Shown: one piece after another, positions 38,506 to 51,100 of the stretch
Layout of the letters: every line of letters starts with the position of its first letter
Numbering within the stretch: the stretch's first letter is position 1
From: Prosthecobacter sp. SYSU 5D2
GTDB lineage: Bacteria; Verrucomicrobiota; Verrucomicrobiia; Verrucomicrobiales; Verrucomicrobiaceae
DNA: 64,000 nucleotides
Direction: 5' to 3'
NCBI RefSeq assembly: GCF_039655865.1
Contig: NZ_JBBYXL010000008.1
Coordinates: 124,001 to 188,000, forward strand
The notes under the pieces: generated by a model
Database searches by the model: none
The model's input: only the letters and a program-made list of their open reading frames with translations
Told to the model about the DNA's origin: nothing
Position numbers and translations under genes: made by a program

Positions 38506-41106
38506 TCAAACCACAATGTTCACCAGCTTGCCGGGGACGACGATGAGCTTTTTGACGGGCTTGCCTTCCATGAACTCCTGCACACGCGGGCTGGCCAGGG
38601 CGATTTTTTCGATCTCCTCCTTGGTGGCCTGGATGGCCACGCGGGCTTTGTCACGCAGCTTGCCGTTCACCTGAAAGACGATTTCGACTTCGTCTTCGAT
38701 GAGGGCCGCCGGGTCATAGACAGGCCAGGTGGTGTCGCTGAGCAGACCGCTCACGGCCAGCTCAGGGAACTTGCTGGCGATGCGGGCATTCAGCTCTTCC
38801 GCGAGGTGCGGGGCAAAGGGGCCAAGCACTTTCAGGAAGGTGACGATGGCGGAGGCGGGTTTCACCGCTGCACCCGTGAAGGCATTTGTGCAGACCATCA
38901 TCTGGGCGATGGCGGTGTTGAAGCTCAGCTTCTCAATGTCCTCGCCGCATTTCTTGATGGTCTCATGCAGGACTTTGGTCACCTGCTTGTCCGCAGGCAC
39001 ATCCTGCAAGGCGGCGGATACGCTCCACTCGCCTTCAGCATTCTGCTCCATGACCAGACGCCACACGCGGGCCAGGAAACGATACACGCCTTCCACGCCC
39101 TTCATGCTCCAGGGTTTCACCTGCTCCAGCGGGCCCATGAACATCTCATACAGACGCAGCGAATCGGCACCGTATTCTTTGACGACGTCATCCGGGTTCA
39201 CCACGTTGCCGCGGCTCTTGGACATCTTCTGGCCGTCCTCGCCCATGATGAGGCCCTGGTTCACCAGACGCTGGAAGGGCTCCGGTGTGCTGACGTAGCC
39301 CAGGTCAAACAGTACCTTGTGCCAGAAGCGCGCATACAGCAGGTGCAGCACGGCATGCTCGGTGCCTCCGACGTAAAGGTCCACACCGCCGGGCTTGCCG
39401 CCGCCCATCCAGTATTTCTCCGCCTCTTCGCTGACGAATCGTTGGTTATTCTGCGCATCGCAATAACGCAGATAGTACCAGCAGGAGCCGGCCCATTGAG
39501 GCATCGTATTCAGCTCGCGCGTGGCAGTTTCAGAATACTTCACCCAGTCGGTGGCCTTGGACAGCGGCGGCTCAGGCGTGCCGGTGGGTTTGAAGTCCTC
39601 CAGCGTCGGCGGCAGCAGCGGCAGCTCCGTCTCCGGAATGGAGCGGTGCTCACCGTTCTCCCAAACGATGGGGAAGGGCTCACCCCAATACCGCTGACGG
39701 CTGAACAACCAGTCGCGCAGTTTGAAGTTCACCATGGCCTTGCCCACGCCTTTTTCTTCCAGCCAGGTGGCCATTTTCTTTTTGGCTTCCTTTGTGGCCA
39801 TTCCATTCAGAAAACCGGAGTTCACGGCGAAGCCTTCGTTGGCAAAACACTCCGCAGGTTCCATCTCACAGACGGCCCCTCCTTCACCGCCCAGCTTCGG
39901 CGCAGAGGCAACGACCTCGCGGATCGGCAGGGCAAACTTCGTGGCAAATTCCCAGTCCCGTTCATCATGTGCAGGAACGGCCATGATGGCACCGGTGCCG
40001 TAGCCCATCATGACGTAGTCGGCGATCCACACCGGGATCTTTTCGTCATTGACGGGATTGATGACGAAGCCGCCAGTGAAGACGCCGGTCTTCTCCTTGG
40101 CCAGCTCGGTGCGCTCCAGGTCGGACTTGGAGCCGACGGCCTTTTGGTAAGCGGCCACAGCTTCTTTCTGCTCCGGTGTGGTGATGGCATCCACCAGCGG
40201 ATGCTCCGGGGCGATGACCATGTAGGTCGCGCCGAACAGGGTGTCTGGACGGGTGGTGAAGACGGTAACGGTCTGGTCATTGCCGACCAGGGAAAACTTC
40301 ACCTCCGCGCCCTCGCTCCGGCCGATCCAGTTGCGCTGCAGCAGGCGGATGCTTTCCGGCCAGTCCAGGCCGTCCAGTTCATCAATCAGGCGCTGGGCAA
40401 AGGCGGTGATGCGCAGCATCCACTGGCGCATGGGGCGGCGCTCCACGGGGAAGCCGCCCACCTCGCTCTTGCCGTCCACCACTTCTTCATTGGCCAGCAC
40501 GGTGCCCAGCTCCGGGCACCAGTTCACCGGGGCCTCGCTCACATAGGCCAGACGACGTGCGTCAATCTCCGCACGGCTCAGACCCTGGGCTTCCAGCTCG
40601 CTGATGGGAGCGGCTTTGCCTGCCTCGTTCACATAACTGTTGTACAGCTTGGTGAAGATCCACTGCGTCCATTTGAAATAATCTGGGTCCGTGGTGTTGA
40701 CCTCGCGGCTCCAGTCATAGGCGAAACCCAGGCGCTTGAGCTGGCCACGGAAGCCATCAATGTTCGCCTCCGTCGTCACGCGCGGATGCTGGCCGGTCTT
40801 GATGGCGTACTGCTCCGCCGGCAGACCGAAGGCGTCCCAGCCCATCGGGTGCAGGACGTTGTGACCCGTCATTTTTTTATACCGGCCGATGATGTCCGTG
40901 GCGGTATAACCTTCCGGGTGGCCCACATGCAGGCCCGCGCCGCTGGGATACGGGAACATGTCGAGCACGTAGTACTTCGGCTTGGACGCATCAAAGTCCG
41001 CGTCCCCCGGATTCGGGGTACGGAAAGCCTGTCTGGCGTCCCACTCGGACTGCCACTTCGGCTCAAATTCAGAAAAGGGGAATGCTTTACGCTGCTCGCT
41101 GCTCAT
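38506..41106 (-). CDS. leuS: Leucyl-tRNA synthetase
   Basis: An 866-residue class I synthetase. The HIGH-type motif is [20 protein letters not shown] and KMSKS appears in [18 protein letters not shown]. The editing (CP1) domain contains [16 protein letters not shown] and [21 protein letters not shown]-terminal anticodon domain follows ([16 protein letters not shown]). It charges tRNA-Leu and hydrolyses mischarged products. ATG at 41106 gives the expected N-terminus ([15 protein letters not shown]). Length matches bacterial LeuRS (about 860). It lies alone on the minus strand. Confidence 0.97.
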   Translation of the reverse strand: MSSEQRKAFPFSEFEPKWQSEWDARQAFRTPNPGDADFDASKPKYYVLDMFPYPSGAGLHVGHPEGYTATDIIGRYKKMTGHNVLHPMGWDAFGLPAEQYAIKTGQHPRVTTEANIDGFRGQLKRLGFAYDWSREVNTTDPDYFKWTQWIFTKLYNSYVNEAGKAAPISELEAQGLSRAEIDARRLAYVSEAPVNWCPELGTVLANEEVVDGKSEVGGFPVERRPMRQWMLRITAFAQRLIDELDGLDWPESIRLLQRNWIGRSEGAEVKFSLVGNDQTVTVFTTRPDTLFGATYMVIAPEHPLVDAITTPEQKEAVAAYQKAVGSKSDLERTELAKEKTGVFTGGFVINPVNDEKIPVWIADYVMMGYGTGAIMAVPAHDERDWEFATKFALPIREVVASAPKLGGEGGAVCEMEPAECFANEGFAVNSGFLNGMATKEAKKKMATWLEEKGVGKAMVNFKLRDWLFSRQRYWGEPFPIVWENGEHRSIPETELPLLPPTLEDFKPTGTPEPPLSKATDWVKYSETATRELNTMPQWAGSCWYYLRYCDAQNNQRFVSEEAEKYWMGGGKPGGVDLYVGGTEHAVLHLLYARFWHKVLFDLGYVSTPEPFQRLVNQGLIMGEDGQKMSKSRGNVVNPDDVVKEYGADSLRLYEMFMGPLEQVKPWSMKGVEGVYRFLARVWRLVMEQNAEGEWSVSAALQDVPADKQVTKVLHETIKKCGEDIEKLSFNTAIAQMMVCTNAFTGAAVKPASAIVTFLKVLGPFAPHLAEELNARIASKFPELAVSGLLSDTTWPVYDPAALIEDEVEIVFQVNGKLRDKARVAIQATKEEIEKIALASPRVQEFMEGKPVKKLIVVPGKLVNIVV

Positions 41107-41203
41107 ACGGGGCGCGCAAGAAGGCGCGCGGGCGGCATTTCGCAACCAGGGAGTTTGACCGCCAAGCAGGCAGATACCGCGACGCGGCACCCATTTTCGC
41201 TCT

Positions 41204-42214
41204 TCACTTCATGCCCACCACCATCGAGTCAGGCCCCACCAGGTGCTGCATACGGCAGTCCTTGAAGCCCGCTTCCTGCATCCAGCCGATGCAGTCCGCG
41301 CCCGTGTAATCAAACCCACCGGGGGTCTCGATCAGCATGTTCAGGCTCATCAGCAGGCCAAAGGCATTTTGCTTCCGCTCGTCGTCAATGATCGCATCAT
41401 ACACCACCACCGCGCCGCCTGGAGGCAGCGCCTCGTAAGCCTTGCGCAGCAGCATCCGCTTCGTCTCCACATCCCAGTCATGCAGGATATGGCCGAACAG
41501 CAGCACCTCCGCCTGTGGCAGATCCTGCTCAAAAAAACTGCCGCCCTGGAAGGTCACCCGCTCCGCCAGCCCATGCTCCGCCACGTAGGACTCAAAAACT
41601 GGGCCCACGGGTGGCAGGTCAAAGCCGATCCCCTGCAAATGCGGGTTCGCCAGCGCAATCTGCGTCACCAGATCCCCCTGTGCCGTGCCGATGTCCGCGC
41701 AGCTTTGATAGTCAGCCCAAGGAAACGTCCTGGCGATAGCGATGTTCGCCCCACGGCTCACGCCCGACATCGCGCGGAGGAACTCACGAAGCCTCTCCGG
41801 CTCCGCATAGATGGCCGCAAAGGGGTCTGGCCCGCCGCCCTTGGCCTCATTTTGAGCCTCTCCTGTGCGCAGCGCGGTCGTCAGATTCCCCCAGAAACCG
41901 TAGAGCCGGTGATTGCACATCTCCAAAATGCCCCCGATGTAGCTCGGTTTTTCGCGGTCCAAAAACATCTCCGTCTCAGGTGCATTTCGATACACGCCCC
42001 CCTCGCAATGCAGAAAACCCAGGGCCACCAGCGCATCCAGGAAATCACGCGCACCCCGCGCATGCAACCCCAGCCGGGCACGTAAAGCCGCCTCATCTCC
42101 AGACTCCCGCGCCAGCGCCGTAAAGACTCCCAGTTCCACCGCCGTCAGCAGAGCTTTCGAAGCCCAAAACCCCATACCAGTCTGAAGAATGCGATCCGGA
42201 GAAAGTGTATCCAT
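41204..42214 (-). CDS. SAM-dependent O-methyltransferase (acetylserotonin/hydroxyneurosporene-type)
   Basis: A 336-residue class I methyltransferase with an N-terminal winged-helix dimerisation domain ([41 protein letters not shown]). Its SAM-binding core contains [20 protein letters not shown] and [21 protein letters not shown]; the His-Asp in ILHDW is a catalytic hallmark of plant-COMT-like enzymes. [15 protein letters not shown] follows. It would methylate a hydroxyl of a small phenolic or polyketide-like substrate, not identifiable here. ATG at 42214. Upstream gap of 101 bp to the metallohydrolase gene. Confidence 0.9.
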   Translation of the reverse strand: MDTLSPDRILQTGMGFWASKALLTAVELGVFTALARESGDEAALRARLGLHARGARDFLDALVALGFLHCEGGVYRNAPETEMFLDREKPSYIGGILEMCNHRLYGFWGNLTTALRTGEAQNEAKGGGPDPFAAIYAEPERLREFLRAMSGVSRGANIAIARTFPWADYQSCADIGTAQGDLVTQIALANPHLQGIGFDLPPVGPVFESYVAEHGLAERVTFQGGSFFEQDLPQAEVLLFGHILHDWDVETKRMLLRKAYEALPPGGAVVVYDAIIDDERKQNAFGLLMSLNMLIETPGGFDYTGADCIGWMQEAGFKDCRMQHLVGPDSMVVGMK

Positions 42215-42315
42215 AGACCTCAACGCTACCAACCTTGCCTATCTTGACAAGTGCCAAGCAGGAAGGATGGCAGGGAATCCACCTGCCATAAACGATGTTG
42301 ACCAGCCCGAACGGT

Positions 42316-43716
42316 TTACAGCTCCACCGTCTGCATGTGCTGGGCCACCTCCACGGTGCCTTCCGGGTGGCGCTCAGCCAGGGCTTTGCTGAAAACCTCG
42401 GACCGCTCGGGCTCGCCGTGGACGAGGAAGACGCGGCGTTTTGGACCTTTGATGCGGTCAAAGTAAGCCAGCAGTTCATTGTGGTCAGCATGGCCGGAAA
42501 AGGAATCCAGGGTTTCGATCTCGGCACGCACCTCAAATTCATCACCCAGGATGTTCACCCGTTTCTGCCCGCTGCGCAGCTTCCAGCCGAGGGTGTTTTC
42601 TGCACAGTAGCCGACAAAGAGGAGGATGTTATCCGGGTTGCCGACGTTGTTGCGCAGGTGGTGCAAAATGCGCCCGCTTTCTGCCATGCCGGACGCGGAA
42701 ATAATGATGCTGGGGCCTTTGAGAAAATTCAGTGCTTTGGATTCATCCACGCTGCGGACCAGGCGCAATCCTTCGAAACCAAACGGATCATCCCGCATGA
42801 AGACCGCATCCCGCACCTCCGGTTTCAGGTCCTCGATGTGCAACCGGAATATCTCAGTGGCACGTACCGCCAGTGGGCTGTCCACAAAGGTGGGCACCGG
42901 GGCGAAGCAATTTTCTGCGCGCAGTTTGTCCAGGGTAAAGAGAAGCTGCTGGGTGCGCTCCACGGCGAAGGCCGGGATGATGAGCCGGGCACGGCGCTGC
43001 TGGACCTCCCGGATGATGTGGCAGATGTGCTCCGAGGTCTCCGCCGGCATCTCATGATGCCGTCCGCCATACGTGCTCTCCATGATGACGTAGTCCACAT
43101 CCGCACAGGGAGCCGCCTCTTCCAGCAGATCATTGCCTGGCCGGCCAACGTCACCACTGAAGAGAATTCGGCATTTTTTCTTTGTGGCGTGGTCTTCCAG
43201 GTCCAGCACCACCTGCGCACTGCCCAGGATGTGCCCGGCATCAATGAAGGTGATTTGCACCCCGTCCGCGATGCGCATCGGCCGGTTATAGCTCAGCGTC
43301 ACAAACTGCCGCATGCAGTTCTCCGCATCCATTTTGGTATAGTTCGGCGTCAGCAGCGGCAGGTCTTCCCGCTTCCGGTGCCGGTTCAGCCAGGCGATGT
43401 CACTCTCATGAATATGCGCCGCATCCGGGAGCATGATGCTGCACAGGTCCCGCGTGGCAGGCGTCGCATAAATGTTGCCATTGAATCCCTTCCGGCACAG
43501 GTGCGGCAAGTTTCCCGTGTGATCAATGTGGGCATGGGAAAGCACCACGCAGTCCACTTTTTCAGGATCAAAAGGGAAGCTGCTGTTCCTTTCCATGGAC
43601 TCCTTGCGGCGCCCCTGAAACAGCCCGCAATCCAGCAGGATGCGGCTTCCGTTGATTTCGATCAAATGCTTGGACCCCGTCGTCGTCCCTGCAGCTCCGC
43701 AAAAGGTGATTTTCAT
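42316..43716 (-). CDS. MBL-fold beta-CASP RNA metallo-hydrolase
   Basis: A 466-residue protein of the CPSF73/YsH1-like group. The metallo-beta-lactamase motifs are FCGAAGTTTGSKHL, LSHAHIDHTG, DAGHILGSAQVV and LFSGDVGRPG. Then comes a beta-CASP domain (VIMESTYGGRHHE, IPAFAVERTQQLLFTLDKL, ASGMAESGRILHHL) and the C-terminal SGHADHNELL with VHGEPERSEVF. These enzymes process RNA as two-zinc endo- or exonucleases, without the KH extension. ATG at 43716. It diverges from the PVC heme-protein gene across 115 bp. Confidence 0.93.
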   Translation of the reverse strand: MKITFCGAAGTTTGSKHLIEINGSRILLDCGLFQGRRKESMERNSSFPFDPEKVDCVVLSHAHIDHTGNLPHLCRKGFNGNIYATPATRDLCSIMLPDAAHIHESDIAWLNRHRKREDLPLLTPNYTKMDAENCMRQFVTLSYNRPMRIADGVQITFIDAGHILGSAQVVLDLEDHATKKKCRILFSGDVGRPGNDLLEEAAPCADVDYVIMESTYGGRHHEMPAETSEHICHIIREVQQRRARLIIPAFAVERTQQLLFTLDKLRAENCFAPVPTFVDSPLAVRATEIFRLHIEDLKPEVRDAVFMRDDPFGFEGLRLVRSVDESKALNFLKGPSIIISASGMAESGRILHHLRNNVGNPDNILLFVGYCAENTLGWKLRSGQKRVNILGDEFEVRAEIETLDSFSGHADHNELLAYFDRIKGPKRRVFLVHGEPERSEVFSKALAERHPEGTVEVAQHMQTVEL

Positions 43717-43831
43717 GTTTGGTTGTACTACCTATCTCAGCGGAGTGTGTGGCAGGTGGCAAGAAGGAAAGCCGCTTTCCTTTTGCGGATCTGTCGCCAG
43801 CATTGTCACGCGAGTCTCTTTCCGCCCTCTC

Positions 43832-46690
43832 ATGCCTTCCACCCTGCGCCGCCTCCTTTGCCTGATCGCCCTGCCTTGCGCCCTGCAGGCTGACTTTCCC
43901 CAGGTATATAACAGTGACCCCGGCGATACGCAGCCCCCGGGTCCGCAGGAAGCCCTGGCCATGCTGAAACTGCCGGAGGGTTTCCAGGCTTCCCTCTTTG
44001 CCGCCGAGCCGGATGTACAAAACCCGGTTGCCCTGGCCTGGGACCAAAAGGGCCGCATGTGGGTGGCGGAAAACTACACCTATGCCGAGCGCAGCATGCG
44101 CTTTGACCTCTCCCTGCGCGACCGCGTCATCATCCTGGAAGACAAGGATAACGACGGCCATGCCGAGACCCGCAAGGTCTTCACCGACACCGTCCAGATG
44201 CTGACCAGTGTGGAAGTGGGCCGGGGTGGCGTGTGGCTGATGTGCCCGCCGCAGGTTCTGTTCATCCCTGATGCCAATGGCGATGACATTCCCGACGGCC
44301 CGCCACAGGTGATGCTGGATGGCTTCACGGTGGCGAAGGACAACTACCACAACTTTGCCAATGGCCTGCGCTGGGGCCCGGATGGCTGGCTTTACGGCCG
44401 CTGTGGCCATTCCTGCCCCGCAAGCCTTGGCGTGCCTGGTACGCCCGATGACCAGCGCATCCCCATGAAGGGCGGCATCTGGCGCTTTCATCCAGAGCGG
44501 AAAACGGTGGAGGTCCTGACCCACGGCACCACCAATCCCTGGGGCCACGACTGGGATAAAAACGGCGAGATGTTTTTCATCAACACCGTCACCGGCCACC
44601 TCTGGCATCTCATCCCCGGTGCGCATCTGCATGATACCTCCCCTTCCCTCAACCCCTATGTCTATGAGCGGCTGGATACCATCGCCGACCATTATCACTT
44701 TGATACCAGCGGCTCCTGGCAGGAAAGCCGGGACGGCAAGGCCAACGACCTCGGCGGCGGCCACGCCCACATCGGCATGATGATCTACCAGGGCGGCCAA
44801 TGGCCTAACCAATACCGCAACAAACTTTTTACCCTCAACATGCATGGCCGCCGGGCCAATGTGGAGCGGCTGGAGCGCCACGGCTCAGGCTACGTCGGCA
44901 AGCACGAACCGGATGTCTTCCTGACCGAGGATGAATGGTTCCGTGGCATCGAGATCAGCACCGGCCCCGACGGCAGCGGATACATTCTTGACTGGAGCGA
45001 TACCGGCGAGTGCCATGACAGCACCGGTGTACATCGCACCAGCGGCCGCATCTTTAAAATCAGTTACGGCAAACCCGGCCCGCCACAGCCCGCCCAGTAT
45101 CCCCGCTGCCTGATGGGAGAAGGCAAGCTGTCCTCTCTCTGGAAGCAATATCAAGAGGGCAAAACCACGACAGATGGACTGATGCAGCACCTCATGGATG
45201 AAGACGAGCACGTCCGCGTCTGGGCCATCCGCCTGCTCACCGACTTCTGGCCGCTGGATACCCTGACCAGCCAGCGTCCCGCCAAGGAGGTGTTTGATGA
45301 AACCATTTACACATCTTTGGTTAGTCTGGCCAGGACTGATCCTTCCAGCCTTGTCCGCCTCACTCTCGCCAGCACATTGCAGCGCCTGCCATTGAAACAT
45401 CGCCCGGCTCTGGCCATGGAACTGGTCAAACACGCCGCTGACGCCCAGGATACATTCCTTCCGTCGCTCGTTTGGTATGGCCTCATTCCCCTATCTGAGA
45501 AAGACCCCATGGCATTGATCAACGTGGCACAAGCGTGCACCTGGCCAGACGCTGTCAGCTGGATCACCCGCGCCCTGGCTTCAAGAATCGAAACGCATCC
45601 TGAGCCGGTGAATGCACTGCTGAGCTCACGGCCAGGCGATGCCGCGATCCTCCAGGGACTCAGCGAAGCCTTCCAAGGCTGGCGCAAAGCCCCGAAACCG
45701 GAGGCTTGGGACAGCTTTATGACTCAAACCTCCGTCGGCAGTGACAAGGCAGTCCGCGAACTCTCCACCCTCTTCGGAGATGGCCGCGCCCTGGATGAAG
45801 TGAAGGCTCTCGCACTTGATCCCAAGGCCCCGATTGAAAACCGCATCGCCGCCCTCAAGACCCTGATTGATGCCCGGCCCGATGACCTCCGCGCCCTCTG
45901 CGAAAAGCTCATCGAAACACGCGGCCTCAATGGCCTCGCCGCCAAAGCCCTCGCCCAGTTTGATGATCCGGCCATTGGCCAGAAGCTGGCGACCAGCTAC
46001 CGTAAGTTCAGTAGCGAGGACCGCCCCGGCATCATCGCGGCCCTTACATCGCGCCCTGCCTTTGCCAAGGTTCTGCTGGACCAGGTCGCCGCTGGCAAGA
46101 TTTCCCGGGCGGACCTGTCCGCCTTCCACGCGCGGCAGATCCGCAGCCTGGGGGATGATGGCCTAACCAACCGTCTGACCGAAGTCTGGGGGGAGCTGCG
46201 AGACTCCGCCGAGGACAAGACGAAGATGATCGAAGATCTCAAAGCCCGCCTCACGCCCGAAGTCCTGGCCAAGGCCGATCTCAGCCAGGGCCGCCTCATG
46301 TATCAAATCTGCTCCGCCTGCCACATCATGTATGGCGAGGGTGGAAAGGTAGGCCCCGACCTCACCGGCTCTGGCCGCAGCAACATTGACTACCTACTAG
46401 AAAACATCATTGACCCTAGCGGCGTGGTCAGCGCCGACTACCGCATGAGCGTCCTCACCCTCAAAGATGGCCGCGTGCTCTCCGGTGTCATCGCCCGGCA
46501 GGATGCCCGCACCCTGACCCTGCGCCTGCTCACCGAGGAGACCACGCTTGAAAAAGCCGAGATCGCCAAACAGGAAACCTCTCCTGTCTCGATGATGCCC
46601 GAAGGCCTGCTCATGGCCTTCCAGCCCGACCAGATCCGCGACCTCATCTCCTACCTCATGCACCCTTCGCAAGTGCCATTGCCAAAGTAG
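43832..46690 (+). CDS. PVC-type heme-binding beta-propeller protein (CxxCH)
   Basis: A 952-residue exported protein with signal peptide LRRLLCLIALPCALQA. The N-terminal half is a sugar/PQQ-dehydrogenase-like propeller (PEGFQASLFAAEPDVQNPVAL, WVAENYTYAE, NGLRWGPDGWLYGRCG, GTTNPWGHDWDKNGEMFFIN). A HEAT-like helical middle follows. A C-terminal cytochrome-c-like segment holds the heme site CSACH (about 827-831), then GPDLTGSGRSNIDYLLENI. This is the TIGR02604/TIGR02603 arrangement typical of Planctomycetes and Verrucomicrobia. Substrate unknown. ATG at 43832 gives the signal peptide. It converges with the DUF1501 gene only 4 bp away. Confidence 0.92.
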   Translation: MPSTLRRLLCLIALPCALQADFPQVYNSDPGDTQPPGPQEALAMLKLPEGFQASLFAAEPDVQNPVALAWDQKGRMWVAENYTYAERSMRFDLSLRDRVIILEDKDNDGHAETRKVFTDTVQMLTSVEVGRGGVWLMCPPQVLFIPDANGDDIPDGPPQVMLDGFTVAKDNYHNFANGLRWGPDGWLYGRCGHSCPASLGVPGTPDDQRIPMKGGIWRFHPERKTVEVLTHGTTNPWGHDWDKNGEMFFINTVTGHLWHLIPGAHLHDTSPSLNPYVYERLDTIADHYHFDTSGSWQESRDGKANDLGGGHAHIGMMIYQGGQWPNQYRNKLFTLNMHGRRANVERLERHGSGYVGKHEPDVFLTEDEWFRGIEISTGPDGSGYILDWSDTGECHDSTGVHRTSGRIFKISYGKPGPPQPAQYPRCLMGEGKLSSLWKQYQEGKTTTDGLMQHLMDEDEHVRVWAIRLLTDFWPLDTLTSQRPAKEVFDETIYTSLVSLARTDPSSLVRLTLASTLQRLPLKHRPALAMELVKHAADAQDTFLPSLVWYGLIPLSEKDPMALINVAQACTWPDAVSWITRALASRIETHPEPVNALLSSRPGDAAILQGLSEAFQGWRKAPKPEAWDSFMTQTSVGSDKAVRELSTLFGDGRALDEVKALALDPKAPIENRIAALKTLIDARPDDLRALCEKLIETRGLNGLAAKALAQFDDPAIGQKLATSYRKFSSEDRPGIIAALTSRPAFAKVLLDQVAAGKISRADLSAFHARQIRSLGDDGLTNRLTEVWGELRDSAEDKTKMIEDLKARLTPEVLAKADLSQGRLMYQICSACHIMYGEGGKVGPDLTGSGRSNIDYLLENIIDPSGVVSADYRMSVLTLKDGRVLSGVIARQDARTLTLRLLTEETTLEKAEIAKQETSPVSMMPEGLLMAFQPDQIRDLISYLMHPSQVPLPK

Positions 46691-46694
46691 TTTG

Positions 46695-48110
46695 TTACGC
46701 CAAAATCTCCTTCATCACATGTCCATGCACATCGGTCAGGCGCACGTTTCTGCCGCTGAAGAGATACGTAAGCTGCTCATGGTCCACACCCATCAGATAC
46801 AATACGGTGGCCCACAGGTCATAAACGGTTTGAGGCTTGTCCACGGCCTTATAACCAAACTCATCCGTCTCGCCCAGAGTCGTGCCTCCCTTGATCCCGC
46901 CGCCGGCCATCCAGATGCTGAAGCCATAAGGGTTGTGATCACGGCCATCAGCACCTTGGGCAAACGGCGTGCGGCCAAACTCCCCGGCCCACACAACCAG
47001 CGTGCTGTCCAGCAGACCGCGTGATTTCAGATCCTTGATCAGGGCGGCGATCGGCTGGTCCACCTGATGCGCCATGTTGCCATGTCCTTTTTTCAAAGCA
47101 CCATGCTGATCCCAGGGGTTCGCCGCCTGACCGCTGCCGATGTTTTGCGCCAGACAGCTCAGCTCCACAAAGCGCACCCCGCGCTCCACCAGCCGCCGTG
47201 CCAGCAGGCACTGCCGCGCATAGCCCGTCCTGGAGTTTTCAGGGCCGTCCATGCCATACATCTTTTTCGTCGCTTCGGACTCGCCACGGATGTCACACAG
47301 CTCCGGCACCGCCGCCTGCATGCGCCAGGCCATCTCATAGTTTTGAATGGCCGCCTCCACCTGGCTGTTCGCCCCCAGTTCACCGAGGAAGTTTTGATCC
47401 ATCTCACCGATGAAATTGAGCCGCTGCCTTTGCAGCATGGCCGCCTCGCGTGGCTGGATGTTCAACACCGGCTCACTGCTGTCCGCCTTGATGATAGAGG
47501 CCTGATGCTGGGCTGGCAGGAAGCCATTGCCAAACAAGCCCACACCGCCATGCGGAGCCGTGGCACCGCCGCTTTGCAGCACCACGTAGCCTGGCAGGTC
47601 CTGCGATTCCGTGCCCAGTCCATAACTGGTCCACGCGCCCGCACTGGGATAACCCACAAAAGGAAAACCTGTGTGCATGAAAAAATTCCCCTGCGCATGC
47701 TCACTGAACTTCGCCGTCATGCTGCGCACCACCGCCAGTTCATCCGCCACACTGGCCATGTGAGGAAACAGATCACTCACCGGCAGCCCGCTCTGGCCAT
47801 ATTGCTTGTATCCCCAGTGGGAAGGCTGGATCACACCGTCATTGTTAAACTGCGTGCGCGCAGTCGCGAAGGGCGGCGGCTTGCCTGCATGTTTCTCCAG
47901 CATCGGTTTGGGATCAAACGAATCCACATGCGACACCCCGCCGCTCATGTAACAAAAGATGACGCTGCGCGCACGCGGCGCAAAACGCCGCGACCGGTCC
48001 ATGCCAACCCCCGCATTGGCCTGCTGAGCCATGAGTCCGCTCAGGGCCGCAAGCCCAAAGCCCGTGGAGGTGCGGGACAGAATCTGACGACGTGTGAGGA
48101 AGGGGTTCAT
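46695..48110 (-). CDS. DUF1501 family exported protein (operon with PSD1 protein)
   Basis: A 471-residue DUF1501 protein with a twin-arginine-type leader ([20 protein letters not shown]). Motifs match the copy at 18502-19950: [71 protein letters not shown] and [20 protein letters not shown]1501 and DUF1549/DUF1553 genes usually travel together in PVC genomes, probably acting on sulfated or complex polymers outside the cytoplasm. ATG at 48110 overlaps the upstream stop by 4 bp (ATGA), so it is translationally coupled. Confidence 0.94.
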   Translation of the reverse strand: MNPFLTRRQILSRTSTGFGLAALSGLMAQQANAGVGMDRSRRFAPRARSVIFCYMSGGVSHVDSFDPKPMLEKHAGKPPPFATARTQFNNDGVIQPSHWGYKQYGQSGLPVSDLFPHMASVADELAVVRSMTAKFSEHAQGNFFMHTGFPFVGYPSAGAWTSYGLGTESQDLPGYVVLQSGGATAPHGGVGLFGNGFLPAQHQASIIKADSSEPVLNIQPREAAMLQRQRLNFIGEMDQNFLGELGANSQVEAAIQNYEMAWRMQAAVPELCDIRGESEATKKMYGMDGPENSRTGYARQCLLARRLVERGVRFVELSCLAQNIGSGQAANPWDQHGALKKGHGNMAHQVDQPIAALIKDLKSRGLLDSTLVVWAGEFGRTPFAQGADGRDHNPYGFSIWMAGGGIKGGTTLGETDEFGYKAVDKPQTVYDLWATVLYLMGVDHEQLTYLFSGRNVRLTDVHGHVMKEILA

Positions 48111-51100
48111 CTCAGATAAACGAATTCTTTGAGGTTGATGATGGAGAGAGCGAGGCTCTCCCAGCCGGACGTCCCGGGATCCACCCTTTCGGCATTCTCT
48201 GTTAGGCGGTTTAGGGAGCCGATGACTTGGTGCAGCTCGGTTTTGCATTGTTCCAGCTCAGCGAGCTGCGCTTCGCTGAGGGCATTCATGACGTCACGCT
48301 CGGTGACCAAGGTGCTTTCCAGATGCCGGGAAAGGGAGATCTCTTTTTCGCTCAAGGCCCGGTCGTAAAGCCGTGCCCGCAGGATGCGGCCTCGCAGCAT
48401 GCGGTTGCCGCTCGGATTGCCATGGCGACAGCCCAGCAGCACTTCGGCATCTCCGGCGCTGAATTCGCTGACCTCCTTGCTGGCATAGGATTCGCCATAG
48501 CGCACCCCATCGCGATAGCCGGTAACTTTATTCCCCTGATACGTGATGGCCACGTGCACAGGCCGCTTGTCTGCCTCGTCATCAGGCGGTCCGCCAAACT
48601 CCTCGGTGCGCTTATGATTATTGCTGCCAGACAGCCACGCCTGAGGCGAGCGCTCGGCATAAACGATGGCATCAAAGACGCCGCCGCGACGATCCTGCAC
48701 CGTCATGACACCGCCGCCTTTCTGATCCAGCGTGTCAAGCACCACCCAGGCCTCCAAGGTCTTGTCTGCCAGACTTTTTGTTAGTGGCATACTTCTGGCC
48801 AGAGCGGTGCGTCCATCCAGGATCAGGGATCCATCGGCGATCTTGGCAGCTCCTTCGAGCTTCAAGGGCAGGCGCTGAAGCGTATCCGATCCGTCTTTAT
48901 CAAACGTCCACTCGGCATACGGAACGGGCGCATCGGCAGCATACGCCTCAGGCTTTTGACCGGACAGTTTCTCACGCACAGGATTCAGAATTTGAAGAAT
49001 GCGCTTTTGCAAAGTCTCCTGTTTGGCCTCCATCGCCACCACCTCGTCCTGCTGCTGCCGGGCATAGTTGGCGGAGCTTTCCACAAATTTCCGGCTGGCT
49101 TCACGCTCCTTTTCAGCCGCCGGACGGCCCAGGGCCTGCATAAACATGAGGTTGATCCGCGCATCCTCTTCTGGCTCAGACAGTGCACGCCGCGCCCAGT
49201 GGCTGCTCCAGTCCATGATGACCGGATCATTCAGCAACGCCAAGGACTGGGCAGGCACGTTTGTGACATCACGCCGTCCGCGAGTGCTGGAGGGAACCGG
49301 CATGTCAAACGCACTCAAAAAGGGCTCCAGGCTGTTGCGGATGACGCCCACATAAATGCTGCGTCGTCCATCCTTGCCATACACAGGATCACCATACATC
49401 TGGTTATCCAGCTTGCCGGACAGCATAAGGATGCTGTCGCGGATGGCCTCCGCCTCCAGCCTGCGCACGGTCCAATGACTGAGCCATTTGTTTTCCGGGT
49501 CCTTTTGCGAAGCCAGGTCAGAGCCCTGGTCACTGAGCCGGAAGGCCTGGGTGAGCATGAGTGCCTTGATCATCTGCTTCACACTGCCGCCGCTCTTTTG
49601 AAAATGGTCGGCCAGCGCATCCAGCAGTTCCGGGTGGGAGGGCATCTCACCCAGGCGGCCGAAATTATCCGTCGTGCCGACCAGGCCCCGGCCAAACACA
49701 TGATGCCACAAGCGGTTCACCATCACCCGTGAAGTGAGCGGATTGTTTTCATCCGTCAGGCTTTCCGCCAGCTCCAGACGTCCGCTGCCTTTGGTCTGAT
49801 AAGGCGTAGAATCAATGCCATCCAAAAAGCGCCTTGGCACCAGCTCCGCAGGCTGTTTGTGATCTCCGCGAACAAAAAGTGCGGCATCGTAACTGTCCGC
49901 CTCCAGCACACCGGGCGCGCGCGCAGGCTGGGGCAGTTTTCCTTCCACTTCGCGGTAGCGCTTCAGCAGCGCCGCAGCCGCCGGGACCGCAGCCACATCG
50001 TTGGGCAGTTTCTCCTGGCGCAGCAGGGCCCCCAGGAGCTCTGCCTGTGAATCGTTCATTGAATTTGCCCGCCATGCCGCCACGGCCTCACGCGGATCTC
50101 CGCCTGTCAGCACGGCAGGAGGTGTTTCCTCCCCCAGGGTGATAAAGGCCTCCGTGATGCCGAACCACGAGCGCCCGTCCTCAATCGCCTGCACCGGCAT
50201 GTCCGCTACGGTAGCCACCTGGAGAAACAGATCGTCCCCTTTCCAGTATTCGAGGTCCAGTTTATGCCAGCCCAGCACGGCATCCTTGTCCGCTTTCAGC
50301 TCCTTGGCACGATGAACCGTCCCCGTGCGCGGATAGTTCTGCACCACATACCTGGCCACCGCGCCTCCGGCTCCAGAAGTCCGCATCCACAAGGTGCCCC
50401 CTTCATTCCTAAAGCGGGGTGAGATGATCACGGCGCGGTCTTTCGTGGAGATCAGATCACTGAAATAGCCGCTGGGATGGATGCGCGCAATGATCCCCTG
50501 CCCTTCCAATGCGACACTGAATTCGCCAGCTTTTGTCACGCCTTGTTTGATCCCGTTGCCATCGGTGAACCAGGGTTCCTTTTGCAGATCCCAGATTTTG
50601 GCCGCAGGGGGCATCGTTCCCGCTTCCGGCATGGGTTTGGCAGGCATCTTCTCCACCGCCTTGCTCCAGACATCCGCCATTACATGCTTGATCTGCGCCT
50701 TCAGCCGGGTCAATTCTTCACGTTCTGCATCCCCCGTGCCTGGAGCGCTGACATCCACAATCGCCGGTTTCGTGCTGGTGAAGATGCCATACAGCGAATA
50801 AAAATCCGCCTGGCTGATGGCATCAAACTTATGGTTATGGCAGCGGGCACAGGAGACCGTCAATGCCTGAAAAGCCTTCGTCACTGTATCAATCTGGTTG
50901 TCTGTAAAGGTCACCAGTTCATCCAGGGAATCCGTCGGCGAAAAGCCGTGCAACACCATGCGTAGCTGCCCGATGCCCAGGGCACTTTCATTGAGCCCAT
51001 TCTTGATCCGTGGCCTTGACAAAAGATCTCCCGCAATGGCCTCCCGCACTCTTTGCGGATAGGGCACATCCTCATTGAATGAGCGGATCACATAATCGCG

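Noticed and set aside
38806-41265. A long plus-strand frame opposite leuS
   Set aside because: It mirrors the LeuRS gene and has His/Arg/Gln-rich, domain-free sequence. The LeuRS motifs on the other strand are complete.
42093-42545. A 150-codon minus-strand frame spanning the methyltransferase/metallohydrolase gap
   Set aside because: It overlaps the starts and ends of two firm genes in another frame and gives Ser/Trp-rich sequence without motifs.
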